Translations under genes and position numbers: made by a program
Shown here: positions 16,117-23,725 of the stretch, piece after piece
How positions within the stretch are numbered: position 1 is the stretch's first letter
Layout: each line of letters starts with the position of its first letter
DNA from: SAR202-VII-2 sp965263165
Lineage (GTDB): Bacteria; Chloroflexota; Dehalococcoidia; Lucifugimonadales; SAR202-VII-2
Length of the DNA stretch: 64,000 bases
Direction: 5' to 3'
Assembly: GCA_965263165.1 (NCBI GenBank)
Contig: OZ253584.1
Span: 1,488,001 to 1,552,000, forward strand
The notes under the pieces: model-generated
Seen by the model: the letters and a program-made list of their open reading frames with translations, nothing else
What the model was told of the DNA's origin: nothing
Databases searched by the model: none

Positions 16117-16968
16117 ATGCCTCTCCGCAGCGCGTCGATAGCCAGGCTGATGATATCGGGTTTGGCGGTCGTAATGCTGGTGATTGCCCTAGCGTGTCAA
16201 GATGAAGACCCTACCCCTACGGCTACCTACACGTCTACGCCAGCACCCACAGCGACTCCCACGCCGCCGCCAGCACCCACAGCAACTCCTATGCCGACCG
16301 GCTTCACATCCATCAGTAGCGGTAGTTATTACAATTGCGGGTTGCGCCCGGATGGCGCTCCCGTCTGCTGGGGAGCCAGCTACTCTGGGCGGCCTCCGGG
16401 CGAGACGTTCACCTCGATCAGCATCAGCAGTACGCACACCTGCGGGCTACGCCCCGATGGCGTTCCCGTCTGCTGGACGGGCTACGGTGAAAGGTGGCCA
16501 ACGCCGACCGCGGGCGAAACGTTCATGTCCATCAGCAGCGGTGAGTGGTACGTCTGCGGGTTACGTCCTGATGGCTCTATCATCTGCTGGGGAGACGACA
16601 GCCGTGGCCAGGCGTCGCCGCCCCCGGGCGAGGGGTTCATATCCATCAGCAGCGGCTATCACCACACCTGCGCGCTCCGCTCCGATGGCTCTATCATCTG
16701 CTGGGGAGACGACTACCGTGGCCAGGCGTCACCGCCCCCGGGCGAGAGGTTCACCTCGATCAGCAGCGGCTCTTCGCACACCTGCGCGCTACGCCCCGAT
16801 GGCGCCCCGATCTGCTGGGGAAACGACGACTTTGGGCGGGCAACGCCGCCTTTGGGCGAGACGTTTATGTCCATTAGCAGCGGCTATCAGCACACCTGCG
16901 CGCTGCGCTTCGATGGCACTCCCGTCTGCTGGGGGAGCGAGCGCCCTATCCCCACCCCCGCCCCTTGA
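16117..16968 (+). CDS. RCC1-repeat lipoprotein
   Basis: About 283 residues. A basic N-terminus and hydrophobic segment end in VIALAC, a lipobox, so the mature protein starts at Cys and is lipid-anchored. A Pro/Thr linker (PTPTATYTSTPAPTATP type) follows, then six repeats of 34-38 residues, each with FTSISSG, C(G/A)LR-DG and (V/I)CWG: an RCC1/BNR-like beta-propeller blade pattern with two Cys per blade, perhaps disulfides. The role is unknown; surface binding is likely. Start: ATG 16117 fits the signal peptide; an in-frame ATG at 16090 is possible. A weak promoter (TTGAGA, 17, TAGCAT) ends at 16078. Confidence 0.82.
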   Translation: MPLRSASIARLMISGLAVVMLVIALACQDEDPTPTATYTSTPAPTATPTPPPAPTATPMPTGFTSISSGSYYNCGLRPDGAPVCWGASYSGRPPGETFTSISISSTHTCGLRPDGVPVCWTGYGERWPTPTAGETFMSISSGEWYVCGLRPDGSIICWGDDSRGQASPPPGEGFISISSGYHHTCALRSDGSIICWGDDYRGQASPPPGERFTSISSGSSHTCALRPDGAPICWGNDDFGRATPPLGETFMSISSGYQHTCALRFDGTPVCWGSERPIPTPAP

Positions 16969-17186
16969 GGCAATGTGCTTCATCCGTCGAGATGTACGAG
17001 CGCTTAGGGAACATGCGGTTGAAGTGCTGCCCCCGATGACTTCCAACCGTATGCCTTTGGTCTTCTCCGTTGCTTTGGCGTCTTTCCGCTGGAGCCGCCG
17101 CTCCCGCCGATGATTTCAGGGAAGAGGTGGCGGTATAATGGGCGCGGCGCCCGCACTCATCCGATGCAGCCTTGCCAAGGTGATTC

Positions 17187-17609
17187 ATGGAGTTCAGTGA
17201 AGCCGTTCCCTTCTTGGAGGCCAATCACCGCGCGGTGGTCAGCACGCACCAGGCAGGTGGCGGCATCCAGAACAGCATTGTCGTTGCCGGGCCATTCAGG
17301 GGCCAGATGGGTTTCGTGTCGGTGTGGGGCAAGACCGCCAAAGTGCGCAACCTCCGGCGCGACCCTCGCTGCTCCGTGCTGACCGTGACCAACGATTGGC
17401 GCAGCTACGTCGTCGTGGAGGGTCAGGCTATCCTTCACGACTCCGGCAATACGGGCGCCGAGGAGCTGCGGCTTCTGCGCCGGGCCGTCTACAGCGCCTG
17501 TGGCGGCGGTGAACACCCCGACTGGGAAGAGTACGACCGGGTCATGCAGGACCAGGACGCGGTCGTTGTGCTGACAAGCCCCGACAAGGTCTATGGCATG
17601 ATTCGGTAG
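17187..17609 (+). CDS. PPOX-class (F420/flavin-dependent) oxidoreductase
   Basis: 140-residue split-barrel flavoprotein. The opening EAVPFLEANHRAVVSTHQAGG, the KTAKVRNLRRDPRCSVL segment and YVVVEGQA are characteristic of the pyridoxamine oxidase-like fold used by F420-dependent and FMN-dependent reductases. The substrate is unknown. A TATAAT (17134-17139) about 48 bases upstream is its likely -10 box. The convergent radical SAM gene ends 20 bases after its stop. Confidence 0.88.
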   Translation: MEFSEAVPFLEANHRAVVSTHQAGGGIQNSIVVAGPFRGQMGFVSVWGKTAKVRNLRRDPRCSVLTVTNDWRSYVVVEGQAILHDSGNTGAEELRLLRRAVYSACGGGEHPDWEEYDRVMQDQDAVVVLTSPDKVYGMIR

Positions 17610-17628
17610 GCACGCCTTCCGATTGAGG

Positions 17629-18528
17629 CTATCCCAGGGCCAGCGCAAGCTGGCCTCTTTCTTCCCCCTGCGCCATGGCGCCGCGCTCGTGAAGTCCGTA
17701 GCGGCTCCGCAGTTCGTCGATCTTGGCCATGACCTGCTCCGTGTAGCGCTCCGGCGCGTAGGCGCCCCGGTAGAGGCGGTGGTACTCCGGCAGCAGGTGA
17801 GGATAGGCCTCCCGCAAGAAGGGCATGAACCATTCGCGGGACCCTGGTTTCAGGTGCAGGACGTTGGAGCCCAGGAAATGAGCCTTGTGCTCCACGGCGG
17901 CGATTACCACCGCTTCCATGCTTTCCTCGCTGTCCGACAGAGCGGGTATGATCGGCGCCATGAGCACGCCCGCTGGAATGCCTGCCTCCACCAGCGCCTG
18001 CATGGCCTCCAGGCGCCGCAGGGGTCGGGGGGTTCCGGGCTCCGTCTTCTGCCAGACCCTGTCGTCCAACGAGCCGACACTGAAATTCACGCGAACCCTT
18101 GCTATCTTCGCCAATGCCCCTAGGACGTCGATGTCGCGCTGCACCATCACCGACTTGGTGGTGATGGCGACGGGATTGGCGGCATCCCGAAGCGCTTCAA
18201 GGATGCGCCTAGTGATCTCGTAGCGGCGCTCCGCAGGTTCGTAGGGGTCGCAGGCCGTTCCCAGCGCGATCAATTCTCTACGCCATCCGGCGCGTTTCAG
18301 TTCCTTTCTCAGCACCTCCGGCGCATTGATCTTCACGATGATGCGGGTGTCGAACTGACGGCCGCCGTCGTAGCCCAGGAACTCATGTGTGCCGCGGGCG
18401 AAGCAATACACGCAAGCGTGCTGGCAACCGCGGTAGGGGTTGATCGTCCAGCGAAAGGGGATCCGATCACCGTAGACTCGGTTGATCAGCGACTTGCAGG
18501 GGACCTCTTCGATGGACTCTAGGGGCAT
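17629..18528 (-). CDS. Radical SAM protein (Rv2578c/SplB-like)
   Basis: 299 residues. CQHACVYCFAR at about residues 35-45 has the CxxxCxxC pattern that binds the [4Fe-4S] cluster for SAM cleavage. It is followed by TRIIVKINAPEVLRKEL and GTACDPYEPAE, as in the Rv2578c/spore-photoproduct-lyase-like group. Its reaction is not established. The start codon lies 42 bases from a LexA/DinR-like box, and the divergent glycerate kinase shares the intergenic region. DNA-damage control is therefore a reasonable guess, but the enzyme's substrate is not shown by the sequence. Confidence 0.85.
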   Translation of the reverse strand: MPLESIEEVPCKSLINRVYGDRIPFRWTINPYRGCQHACVYCFARGTHEFLGYDGGRQFDTRIIVKINAPEVLRKELKRAGWRRELIALGTACDPYEPAERRYEITRRILEALRDAANPVAITTKSVMVQRDIDVLGALAKIARVRVNFSVGSLDDRVWQKTEPGTPRPLRRLEAMQALVEAGIPAGVLMAPIIPALSDSEESMEAVVIAAVEHKAHFLGSNVLHLKPGSREWFMPFLREAYPHLLPEYHRLYRGAYAPERYTEQVMAKIDELRSRYGLHERGAMAQGEERGQLALALG

Positions 18529-18569
18529 GAAAGCCTCGCGGGTGGAAGGTGTATGTCCACCCTAGGAGA

Positions 18570-18581
18570 GAACGAATGTTC
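18570..18581. promoter_or_regulatory. LexA/DinR-like (Cheo) box between divergent genes
   Basis: GAACGAATGTTC fits GAAC-RNRY-GTTC, the core of the Gram-positive SOS box. On the minus strand it lies between a TTGACA (18589-18584) and a poor -10 of the radical SAM promoter. On the plus strand it directly precedes the -35 of the glycerate kinase. LexA sites vary among Chloroflexota, so the assignment is tentative. Confidence 0.4.
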
Positions 18582-18610
18582 TTGTCAAGGCCCCTTTGCC
18601 AACCTATAAT
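18582..18610 (+). promoter_or_regulatory. Leaderless promoter of the glycerate kinase
   Basis: TTGTCA (18582-18587), 17 bases, TATAAT (18605-18610), then GGCGCC and the GTG start at 18617. The expected transcription start coincides with the first base of the coding region. Confidence 0.75.
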
Positions 18611-18616
18611 GGCGCC

Positions 18617-19741
18617 GTGCGCATCGTCGTGGCCCCGCAAGCGTTCAAGGGAAGCCTGTCCGCCCAGGAGGCCTGCCGCGCCATCCGGGAGGGCGTGCTG
18701 AGGCAGATTCCCGACGGCGAGGTCGTCCTCGTTCCCATGGCCGACGGCGGCGACGGCGCACTGGAAGCCCTGGTGGATGCCACGGGTGGATCGTACCGGC
18801 ACACCCTCGTTCGAGGCCCGCTGGGCGAAGACGTTCGCGCTGCCTGGGGCATCATGGGTGACGGCGGAACAGGGGTCGTCGAGATGGCGAGAGCCTCCGG
18901 CTTGGTTCTCGTTCCGGACAGCCGACGAGATCCACGGCGAGCTTCCACCTACGGCACGGGACAGCTTATCAGCGCAGCACTGGACGCCGGATGCCGCCGC
19001 ATGATCGTGGGGATTGGGGGCAGCGCCACCAACGACGGCGGCGCGGGGATGGCGGCAGCCCTGGGAGTCCGCTTCCTGGATGCCGATGGCAATCACCTGC
19101 CCCAGGGCGGGGCGGCTCTGTCCCGCTTGGACCGCATCGACTTGTTCGGCCTTGAGCCAAGGCTCAAGTCCTGCGACGTCTTGGCCGCCTGCGACGTGGC
19201 CAACCCGCTAACCGGCCCTGAGGGCGCCAGCGCGGTGTACGGCCCTCAGAAGGGGATGACGCCGGAAATCGTGGGGGAGTTGGACGCAGCGCTCTCCCGC
19301 TTTGACGAGGTGTTGACTCGCACGATGGGCCGCAGTTTCGCCAACATTCCGGGCGCAGGCGCCGCTGGCGGCCTGGGCGCGGGGTTGATGGCCTTCGTGG
19401 ATGCTCGTCTTCAACCCGGCGTTGATGTGGTGGCCGCAGCCGTGGGCCTGGATGCGGCGCTGGATTCCGCCGACCTCGTCATCACCGGCGAAGGCCGGCT
19501 GGACGGGCAGACCGTCTACAACAAGACTCCGGTGGGTGTGGCCCTCAGGGCAAAGGCAAGGGGACTGAGGGTCATCGCCCTGGCAGGTTCGTTGGGCGAA
19601 GGGCACAAGGCGGCCCTGGCTATGGGAATCGACGCCGTGGAGACGCTTACGGACGGTTCGATGCCCCTGGAGAATGCCATCGCAGACGCCTACTCACTGC
19701 TGGCGGACGCGGCGGAACGGGCAATGCAGTCTCTCTCGTAG
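18617..19741 (+). CDS. Glycerate 2-kinase (GlxK/GarK family)
   Basis: 374 residues from GTG 18617. It phosphorylates D-glycerate with ATP to 2-phosphoglycerate, feeding C2/C3 acids into glycolysis. Family hallmarks: APQAFKGSLSAQEA at the N-terminus, PMADGGDGALEALV, GIGGSATNDGGAGMAAALG near 130-150, GAAGGLGAGL near 250, TGEGRLDGQT near 290. GTG 18617 is preferred over TTG 18596 because it sits exactly where the promoter predicts the transcript to begin, with no ribosome site. The product therefore looks to be read from a leaderless mRNA. Confidence 0.93.
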   Translation: MRIVVAPQAFKGSLSAQEACRAIREGVLRQIPDGEVVLVPMADGGDGALEALVDATGGSYRHTLVRGPLGEDVRAAWGIMGDGGTGVVEMARASGLVLVPDSRRDPRRASTYGTGQLISAALDAGCRRMIVGIGGSATNDGGAGMAAALGVRFLDADGNHLPQGGAALSRLDRIDLFGLEPRLKSCDVLAACDVANPLTGPEGASAVYGPQKGMTPEIVGELDAALSRFDEVLTRTMGRSFANIPGAGAAGGLGAGLMAFVDARLQPGVDVVAAAVGLDAALDSADLVITGEGRLDGQTVYNKTPVGVALRAKARGLRVIALAGSLGEGHKAALAMGIDAVETLTDGSMPLENAIADAYSLLADAAERAMQSLS

Positions 19742-19954
19742 GGGTGTCAGACGACGCCAACCTGCGGAGGCGGACGGCCTCTCTAGCTTTACTTCCCAGG
19801 GACGTTAGGGATAGTCCGCGCAAGTCCGTGGAGCGCGGCAGGGCCGAATAGGGAAGATGGCGGTGGGGACCCCCATCTCAACCTTCCCCCGGAGCACCCG
19901 GGCAGGAAGAGAGGATCTGCCCCCGGCCTCAACCTCGTTCTTTGATTGTATGCG

Positions 19955-20269
19955 CTACTGTTTTTTCTTCTCCCCCGGCCCCCGTAGTCGTGGAGCCGTA
20001 ACAGAGGCGTAATAGGGCGTAACAAGCCGTAAAGGAACCGTAATGGCTCCGTAACGAACCGTAACGGAACCGTAATGGAGCGGGATGGCTCCAAAGAGCC
20101 TGTGCCTTATAACGGCATTGGCTCCGGTCCCAACCTTCCTCGGAGGGTCTTGCCCCTTGGGTTGTTCCCTCAGCGCTCCTGCCACAGGGGGATTCTCTGT
20201 GGTTAGCCCCCAGTGCTCATGTATGCGGCAGGCTCCTAGGAAGAGAAGCGGGCCCGCGACCCACTTCAT
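19955..20269 (-). CDS. Small leaderless ORF in element A
   Basis: 104 codons from the ATG at 20269. The peptide opens MKWVAGPLLFLGACRI, a short hydrophobic segment, then ATTENPPVAG-like sequence (TTENPPVAG). The copy in element B keeps the same opening and the same TENPPVAG block with an in-frame length change, although the rest diverges. The last 40 codons are read from the CGTMA repeat units and look non-selected. I do not recognise a family. The conserved part is probably the first 35 residues, which could be a membrane-active or leader peptide, or the ORF may mark an RNA. Confidence 0.4.
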   Translation of the reverse strand: MKWVAGPLLFLGACRIHEHWGLTTENPPVAGALREQPKGQDPPRKVGTGANAVIRHRLFGAIPLHYGSVTVRYGAITVPLRLVTPYYASVTAPRLRGPGEKKKQ

Positions 20270-20275
20270 GGGGGT

Positions 20276-20304
20276 ACCATAGTACAATAGTTCGTATTTT
20301 GCAA
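20276..20304 (-). promoter_or_regulatory. Promoter of the element A small ORF
   Basis: Minus strand: TTGCAA (20304-20299), 17 bases, TATGGT (20281-20276), six bases, ATG at 20269. The same geometry occurs in element B and at the glycerate kinase, giving a leaderless transcript. Confidence 0.55.
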
Positions 20305-20394
20305 TGGGGGTGGGGCATAACCTAGGCGGATGGTTTTGTTGTGGCCTGCGCCTTCCTTCCGCGGGGGGATTGGCTTGGCCTGCGCCGTTGTCCC

Positions 20395-20880
20395 ACCTGC
20401 CCACCCTCCAACGTTTTTGGGTACAGGGGGACACGCTGTACCCCCGGCAGGGGCTGCGCCCCCTGCACCCTGCTGGGGGAGAGATGGGGGCGTCGTTTTT
20501 GAGCTTGGAGCGTCTGGAGTTCCTTCCCAACCTTGCCCTGAGTATGGGGTTGGGGAGAGGGCTTATGACGGCGGGCGCCGCTGTTCCACCTAGCCCACCC
20601 TCCAACGTTTGGGGGTACAGGGAGACACGCTGTACCCTCGGCGGGGGGCTGCGCCCCCCTGCACCCTGCTGGAGGGAGAGATGGGGGCGTCGTTTTTGAG
20701 CTTGCAGCGTCTGGAGTTCCTTCCCAACCTTGCCCTGAGTATGGGGTTGGGGAGAGGGCTTATGACGGCGGGCGCCGCTATTCCACCTAGCCCACCCTCC
20801 AACGTTTGGGGGTACAGGGAGACACGCTGTACCCCCGGCGGGGGCTGCGCCCCCTGCACCCCGCTTGGGGAGCGATGGGA
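20395..20880. repeat. Tandem repeat, about 195-bp unit, two and a half copies
   Basis: The block beginning CCACCCTCCAACGTTT occurs at 20401, 20595 and 20792 (periods 194 and 197). The second and third copies are nearly identical; the first is slightly diverged. Each unit contains a GTACAG/CTGTAC hairpin and a GGGGGCTGCGCCCCC hairpin. The array runs from element A to the left edge of the insertion sequence. With element A it fills the gap from 19742 to 20913, in which I see no conventional gene. Confidence 0.9.
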
Positions 20881-20913
20881 ATTCCTAACCAGGGGAAGAG
20901 GGATAGGGACGCT

Positions 20914-22571
20914 GAGCCTGTCTCACAAGAGAGCGAAGGTCTCGATGTGCGCGGGTCTGTGCAGGACTGGTGTGTGGGTTGGACAGGCGAGCAGGGTATC
21001 CGAGGGTGAGGGCCACAGGCTGAGGGCCCGGCTGAGTGCCCGGCCACGACGGGTGAGGCCGAAGAAGGACCGCCTCCAGGCCTTCTGCAGGGTGCGAAGG
21101 TTGAACGCCACCGCCAGCAGCGACCACTCGCTGCGGACGGCCTCGATCCCGCGCAACAGGAAGCGGCGCGCCCCCTGTTGCTCCTTCACGATGCCGAACA
21201 CCGGCTCCACGAGCTGTTTGCGCAGGCGGTAGGCGGCCCGGGTCTCCGGCGTCTCCATCCAGTGGCGGTGGGACTGGAGCGCAGCATCGTGGAGCGATAC
21301 CTCGATCCGGCGACCTTTCTTGATCGTCGTGCAGAGGCCGAAGGCGGGACAGGCGCGGCATGTGGCCCCGCTGGCCTGGTAGAGGCGGACGGGTGCATGA
21401 CCCGTCTTTGTTTTGCTGCGGCGGAAGGTGAGGTAGCGGCCCTCGGGGCACTGGTAGCGGTCGGCGGCGGGGTCGTAGGTGAAGTGGCGGTAATGGTAGG
21501 GATGGGCGGTGTGGGAACGGGGTTCGGGCATGGCCACCGGTGTATCGTGTAACGCGCACGCCGCTAGGTTGGCCCCGGAGAAGTACCCGGCGTCGGCCAA
21601 GGTAAGCGCCGGAGTCCGTTCGGCGGACTCGGCCGCAGCGGCGATGAGGGGCAGCAGTTGCGCGTTGTCCGCTTGGTCCTGGGTCACCTCCGCAGCGGTG
21701 ATCAACAGCCCGCCGCCGGCGCCGTCGCCATGGCTCACTGGGACGGCCATGGCTTGGGCGTTGTACCCGGTGACGTAGGCGCCGCGGCTGCGCATGAGCC
21801 GCGCCTCCGGGTCGGTCAGGTTGGCGTGGCGGGGCCCCTCTTCCTCCATCTCCCGTCTCGCGGCCAACACGCGCTTGCGCCGCTGCTCGGCTTTGCGCAG
21901 TTCGGGCGGCAGGCGCGGCGGGGCCAAGTCGTCCCTGCGCTCGTTCTGCGCTTCCAAGTCGGCGATGGCCTGGGCCGTGCGCTCCAAGAGCCGCTCCAGC
22001 TCCTGGGCGTCGTAGGTCCGCGACGGCGACGCGTTGGCCTGCACCTTCGTGCCATCCACGGCCTGTACCGCCCAGTCGATCAGGTCGAGGCGGACGGCGG
22101 CTCGCACCGTTAGCCGCAGCAGTCCCCGGAGCTTGACGCGATGGGCCTTGTAGAATCGCCAGAGGGTGTTGTGGTCCGGGCGCTGCCAGCCGGTCAGCCA
22201 GAGGAAGGGAATCTGGTCCCGGCAGCTCGCTTCCAGCTTGCGCGACGAGCGTACTCCCGTCATGAACCCATACAGCCAAATGCTCAGCAGCGAGCGGGGG
22301 TGATAGGCGGGGGCGCCCAGCGCCTCGCCCTCCATATTGACGCCGAATCCGGCCCATTCCTCCTTCGTCAGTCCGTCGACGAAGCTCGCAACAAAGCGCA
22401 CAGGGTGATCGTCGGGGAGCAGATCGTCTAGAGAGGGGGGCAAGAGCCAAGCTTGCTCTCGGTCCATCGGTCGCCACGTCATAGGCCCCTCCAACCAGCA
22501 CGCGTTGAGGACAGTCTATCCACTAGCGCCCGCTCCTCACTAGGGGCGCCGGCTACTTTTGAGACAGGCTC
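20914..22571 (-). mobile_element. IS1182-family insertion sequence
   Basis: A 1658-bp element bounded by inverted repeats: GAGCCTGTCTCACAAG on the left (20914-20929) and the complement of CTTTTGAGACAGGCTC on the right (22556-22571), matching at 14 or more positions. It encodes one transposase on the minus strand. I see no convincing target duplication in the flanking bases. It is inserted beside the G-rich tandem array. The transposase frame is intact, so it may still be active. Confidence 0.88.
20923..22482 (-). CDS. IS1182-family transposase
   Basis: 519 residues from the ATG at 22482 (GGAGGGGCC before it). N-terminal DUF772-type domain (PMDREQAWLLPPSLDDLLPDDHPVR, HPRSLLSIWLYGFMTGVRSSRKLE), DDE domain with AVDGTKVQANASPSRTYDA and LADAGYFSG, then a Cys-rich insert (CRACPAFGLC) and a C-terminal ETRAAYRLRKQLVEPVFGIVKEQQGARRFLLRG block. 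All three regions are typical of IS1182 transposases. The frame is uninterrupted and its stop lies inside the left inverted repeat. Confidence 0.93.
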   Translation of the reverse strand: MTWRPMDREQAWLLPPSLDDLLPDDHPVRFVASFVDGLTKEEWAGFGVNMEGEALGAPAYHPRSLLSIWLYGFMTGVRSSRKLEASCRDQIPFLWLTGWQRPDHNTLWRFYKAHRVKLRGLLRLTVRAAVRLDLIDWAVQAVDGTKVQANASPSRTYDAQELERLLERTAQAIADLEAQNERRDDLAPPRLPPELRKAEQRRKRVLAARREMEEEGPRHANLTDPEARLMRSRGAYVTGYNAQAMAVPVSHGDGAGGGLLITAAEVTQDQADNAQLLPLIAAAAESAERTPALTLADAGYFSGANLAACALHDTPVAMPEPRSHTAHPYHYRHFTYDPAADRYQCPEGRYLTFRRSKTKTGHAPVRLYQASGATCRACPAFGLCTTIKKGRRIEVSLHDAALQSHRHWMETPETRAAYRLRKQLVEPVFGIVKEQQGARRFLLRGIEAVRSEWSLLAVAFNLRTLQKAWRRSFFGLTRRGRALSRALSLWPSPSDTLLACPTHTPVLHRPAHIETFALL

Positions 22572-22885
22572 CCCCTTCCTAACCTGCCCTCGTACTCGGG
22601 GGAAGGGACAGAGCCGCCCACGAGGGCGGGGGTGGGGATGGGGGATTCGCGGGGGGCTGGGAGGGGGAGCGGCCTGACCTCGCCGTATTGCAGAGGGGAC
22701 GCTTGCTAGTCTTCCCTTGAGTATGGGGGGAAGGGATGGGAGGTTCCCCCGGGGGGCTGGGATGGGGGGCGCGAACAACCTGTATTGGCGCTAAACCTAG
22801 CGTCTCCGGTGATCTAGAGGCTGGGACGCCGCAAGGACGCCATCTGGGGGCAGCGCAGGCCGTCTCAGGACGGGCCGGAGGTTGG
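22572..22885. other. G-rich intergenic stretch without a gene
   Basis: 314 bases right of the insertion sequence. It is dominated by runs of G on the plus strand (GGGGGAAGGGA, GGCGGGGGTGGGGATGGGGG) and contains a copy of the CGCGAACAACCTGTATTGG motif near 22777, related to a repeat seen at other gene ends. I see no coding region, tRNA or clear terminator. Confidence 0.6.
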
Positions 22886-23512
22886 CTATCCCTTGCGGTT
22901 GAAGGGCCAAATGCCTCGGCCTCCGACGGAGACCTCCGCCGTCGCCGGTTCCTTCAGCCTGTCCCCGTAGCTCTTTCTGAACTTGGCCACCTTTGGGTCG
23001 ATGATGAACCGGCAGTATGGCGCATTGCGGTTGCTGCGGTAGTACTCCTGGTGGTAGCCCTCCCCGGCGTGAAAGGTCTCCAGGGGCACAATTTCGGTGA
23101 CGATGGGGTTTTTGAAGGCCTTCTCCTCGGTGAGACGCTGCACTGCTTCCTCTGCCGCCGCCTTTTGGCCATCGTCGTGATAGAAGATGGCCGACCGGTA
23201 CTGTGTGCCAACGTCCGACCCCTGGGCATTGAGCGTCGTGGGGTCGTGGATAGAGAAGAAGACCTCCAGGAGGTCTCGGTATGATATTACCTGCGGGTCG
23301 AAGGCAACCTGAACGACTTCGGCGTGGCCCGTGCCGCCGTTGCAGACGTCGTAGTAGGTCGGGTTCGGCGTATGGCCGCCGGCATAACCCGACACAACCC
23401 CCTCCACGCCCGTCAACTGCTCAAAGACCGCTTCCAGGCACCAGAAACAACCGCCAGCCAGCGTTGCCAGGGCGGTCCCGCTTTCCCTCTGAACACTGTG
23501 TTCTGATGTCAT
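22886..23512 (-). CDS. msrA: Peptide methionine sulfoxide reductase A
   Basis: 208 residues. Repairs Met-S-sulfoxide in proteins using thioredoxin. The catalytic motif GGCFWCLEAVFEQL lies at residues 20-33 (Cys22 nucleophile). GTGHAEVVQV, the DPTTLNAQGSDVGTQYRSAIF block and EGYHQEYY are all present. The active site is Cys, not Sec, although the organism has tRNA-Sec and selenoprotein MsrA exists elsewhere. The 25-residue C-terminal tail ending WPFNRKG has no resolving Cys. It probably works with the thioredoxin of this genome. Confidence 0.95.
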   Translation of the reverse strand: MTSEHSVQRESGTALATLAGGCFWCLEAVFEQLTGVEGVVSGYAGGHTPNPTYYDVCNGGTGHAEVVQVAFDPQVISYRDLLEVFFSIHDPTTLNAQGSDVGTQYRSAIFYHDDGQKAAAEEAVQRLTEEKAFKNPIVTEIVPLETFHAGEGYHQEYYRSNRNAPYCRFIIDPKVAKFRKSYGDRLKEPATAEVSVGGRGIWPFNRKG

Positions 23513-23550
23513 CCCGTTCTCCTTTATTCCACTAGCTGTGCTTCCCAGGG

Positions 23551-23592
23551 CGTTGTTACAGGCGCGAGGTGGGAGAATCCTCTCGTTCTCTC
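23551..23592. repeat. Dispersed intergenic repeat (CGTTGTTACA type), copy 1
   Basis: CGTTGTTACA-GGCGCGAGGTGGGAGA-ATCCTCTCGTTC recurs at 42120-42161 with a few changes. Near the other end of the same gap CAACAACCTCT occurs at 23702, as CAACAACCGCTCT does in the gap at 42178. Both copies follow minus-strand genes. Confidence 0.6.
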
Positions 23593-23725
23593 CCCAGTAG
23601 TCGGAGAGGGTTAGGGTGGGCGCCTCAACCTCACCGCCGCCGAGCGTAGGTTCTGGCTGCAGCTACGGCTACGGCAGATTGAAGGCCGCAGGTTTCGCTG
23701 CCAACAACCTCTCTGAGGACTAGGC

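Larger units (their letters stand above)
19941..20394 (-). repeat. Dispersed intergenic element, copy A
   Basis: About 454 bases that recur in related form at 39566-40028 in the same orientation. Shared blocks include the plus-strand end TTTGATTGTATG, a run of degenerate CGTMA units spaced 10-11 bases, CCACAGGGGGATTC, GAAGAGAAGCGGGCC, CACTTCATGGGG, GTTCGTATTTTGCAATGGGG and TTGTGGCCTGCGCC. On the minus strand it carries a promoter and a small ORF. Conservation of promoter, start codon and first 30 codons suggests a unit that moves or is selected, not random intergenic DNA. No terminal inverted repeat was found. Confidence 0.8.

Noticed and set aside
20400..20880. CRISPR array
   Set aside because: The unit is about 195 bp with no short repeat-spacer alternation and no cas genes are present.
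20885..22501. Second long frame on the minus strand across the insertion sequence
   Set aside because: It is an out-of-frame reading of the transposase, rich in Arg/Pro/Ala, and lacks any family motif.
20906..22580. Target-site duplication of the insertion sequence
   Set aside because: The bases next to the two inverted repeats (GACGCT on the left, CCCCTT on the right) do not match.
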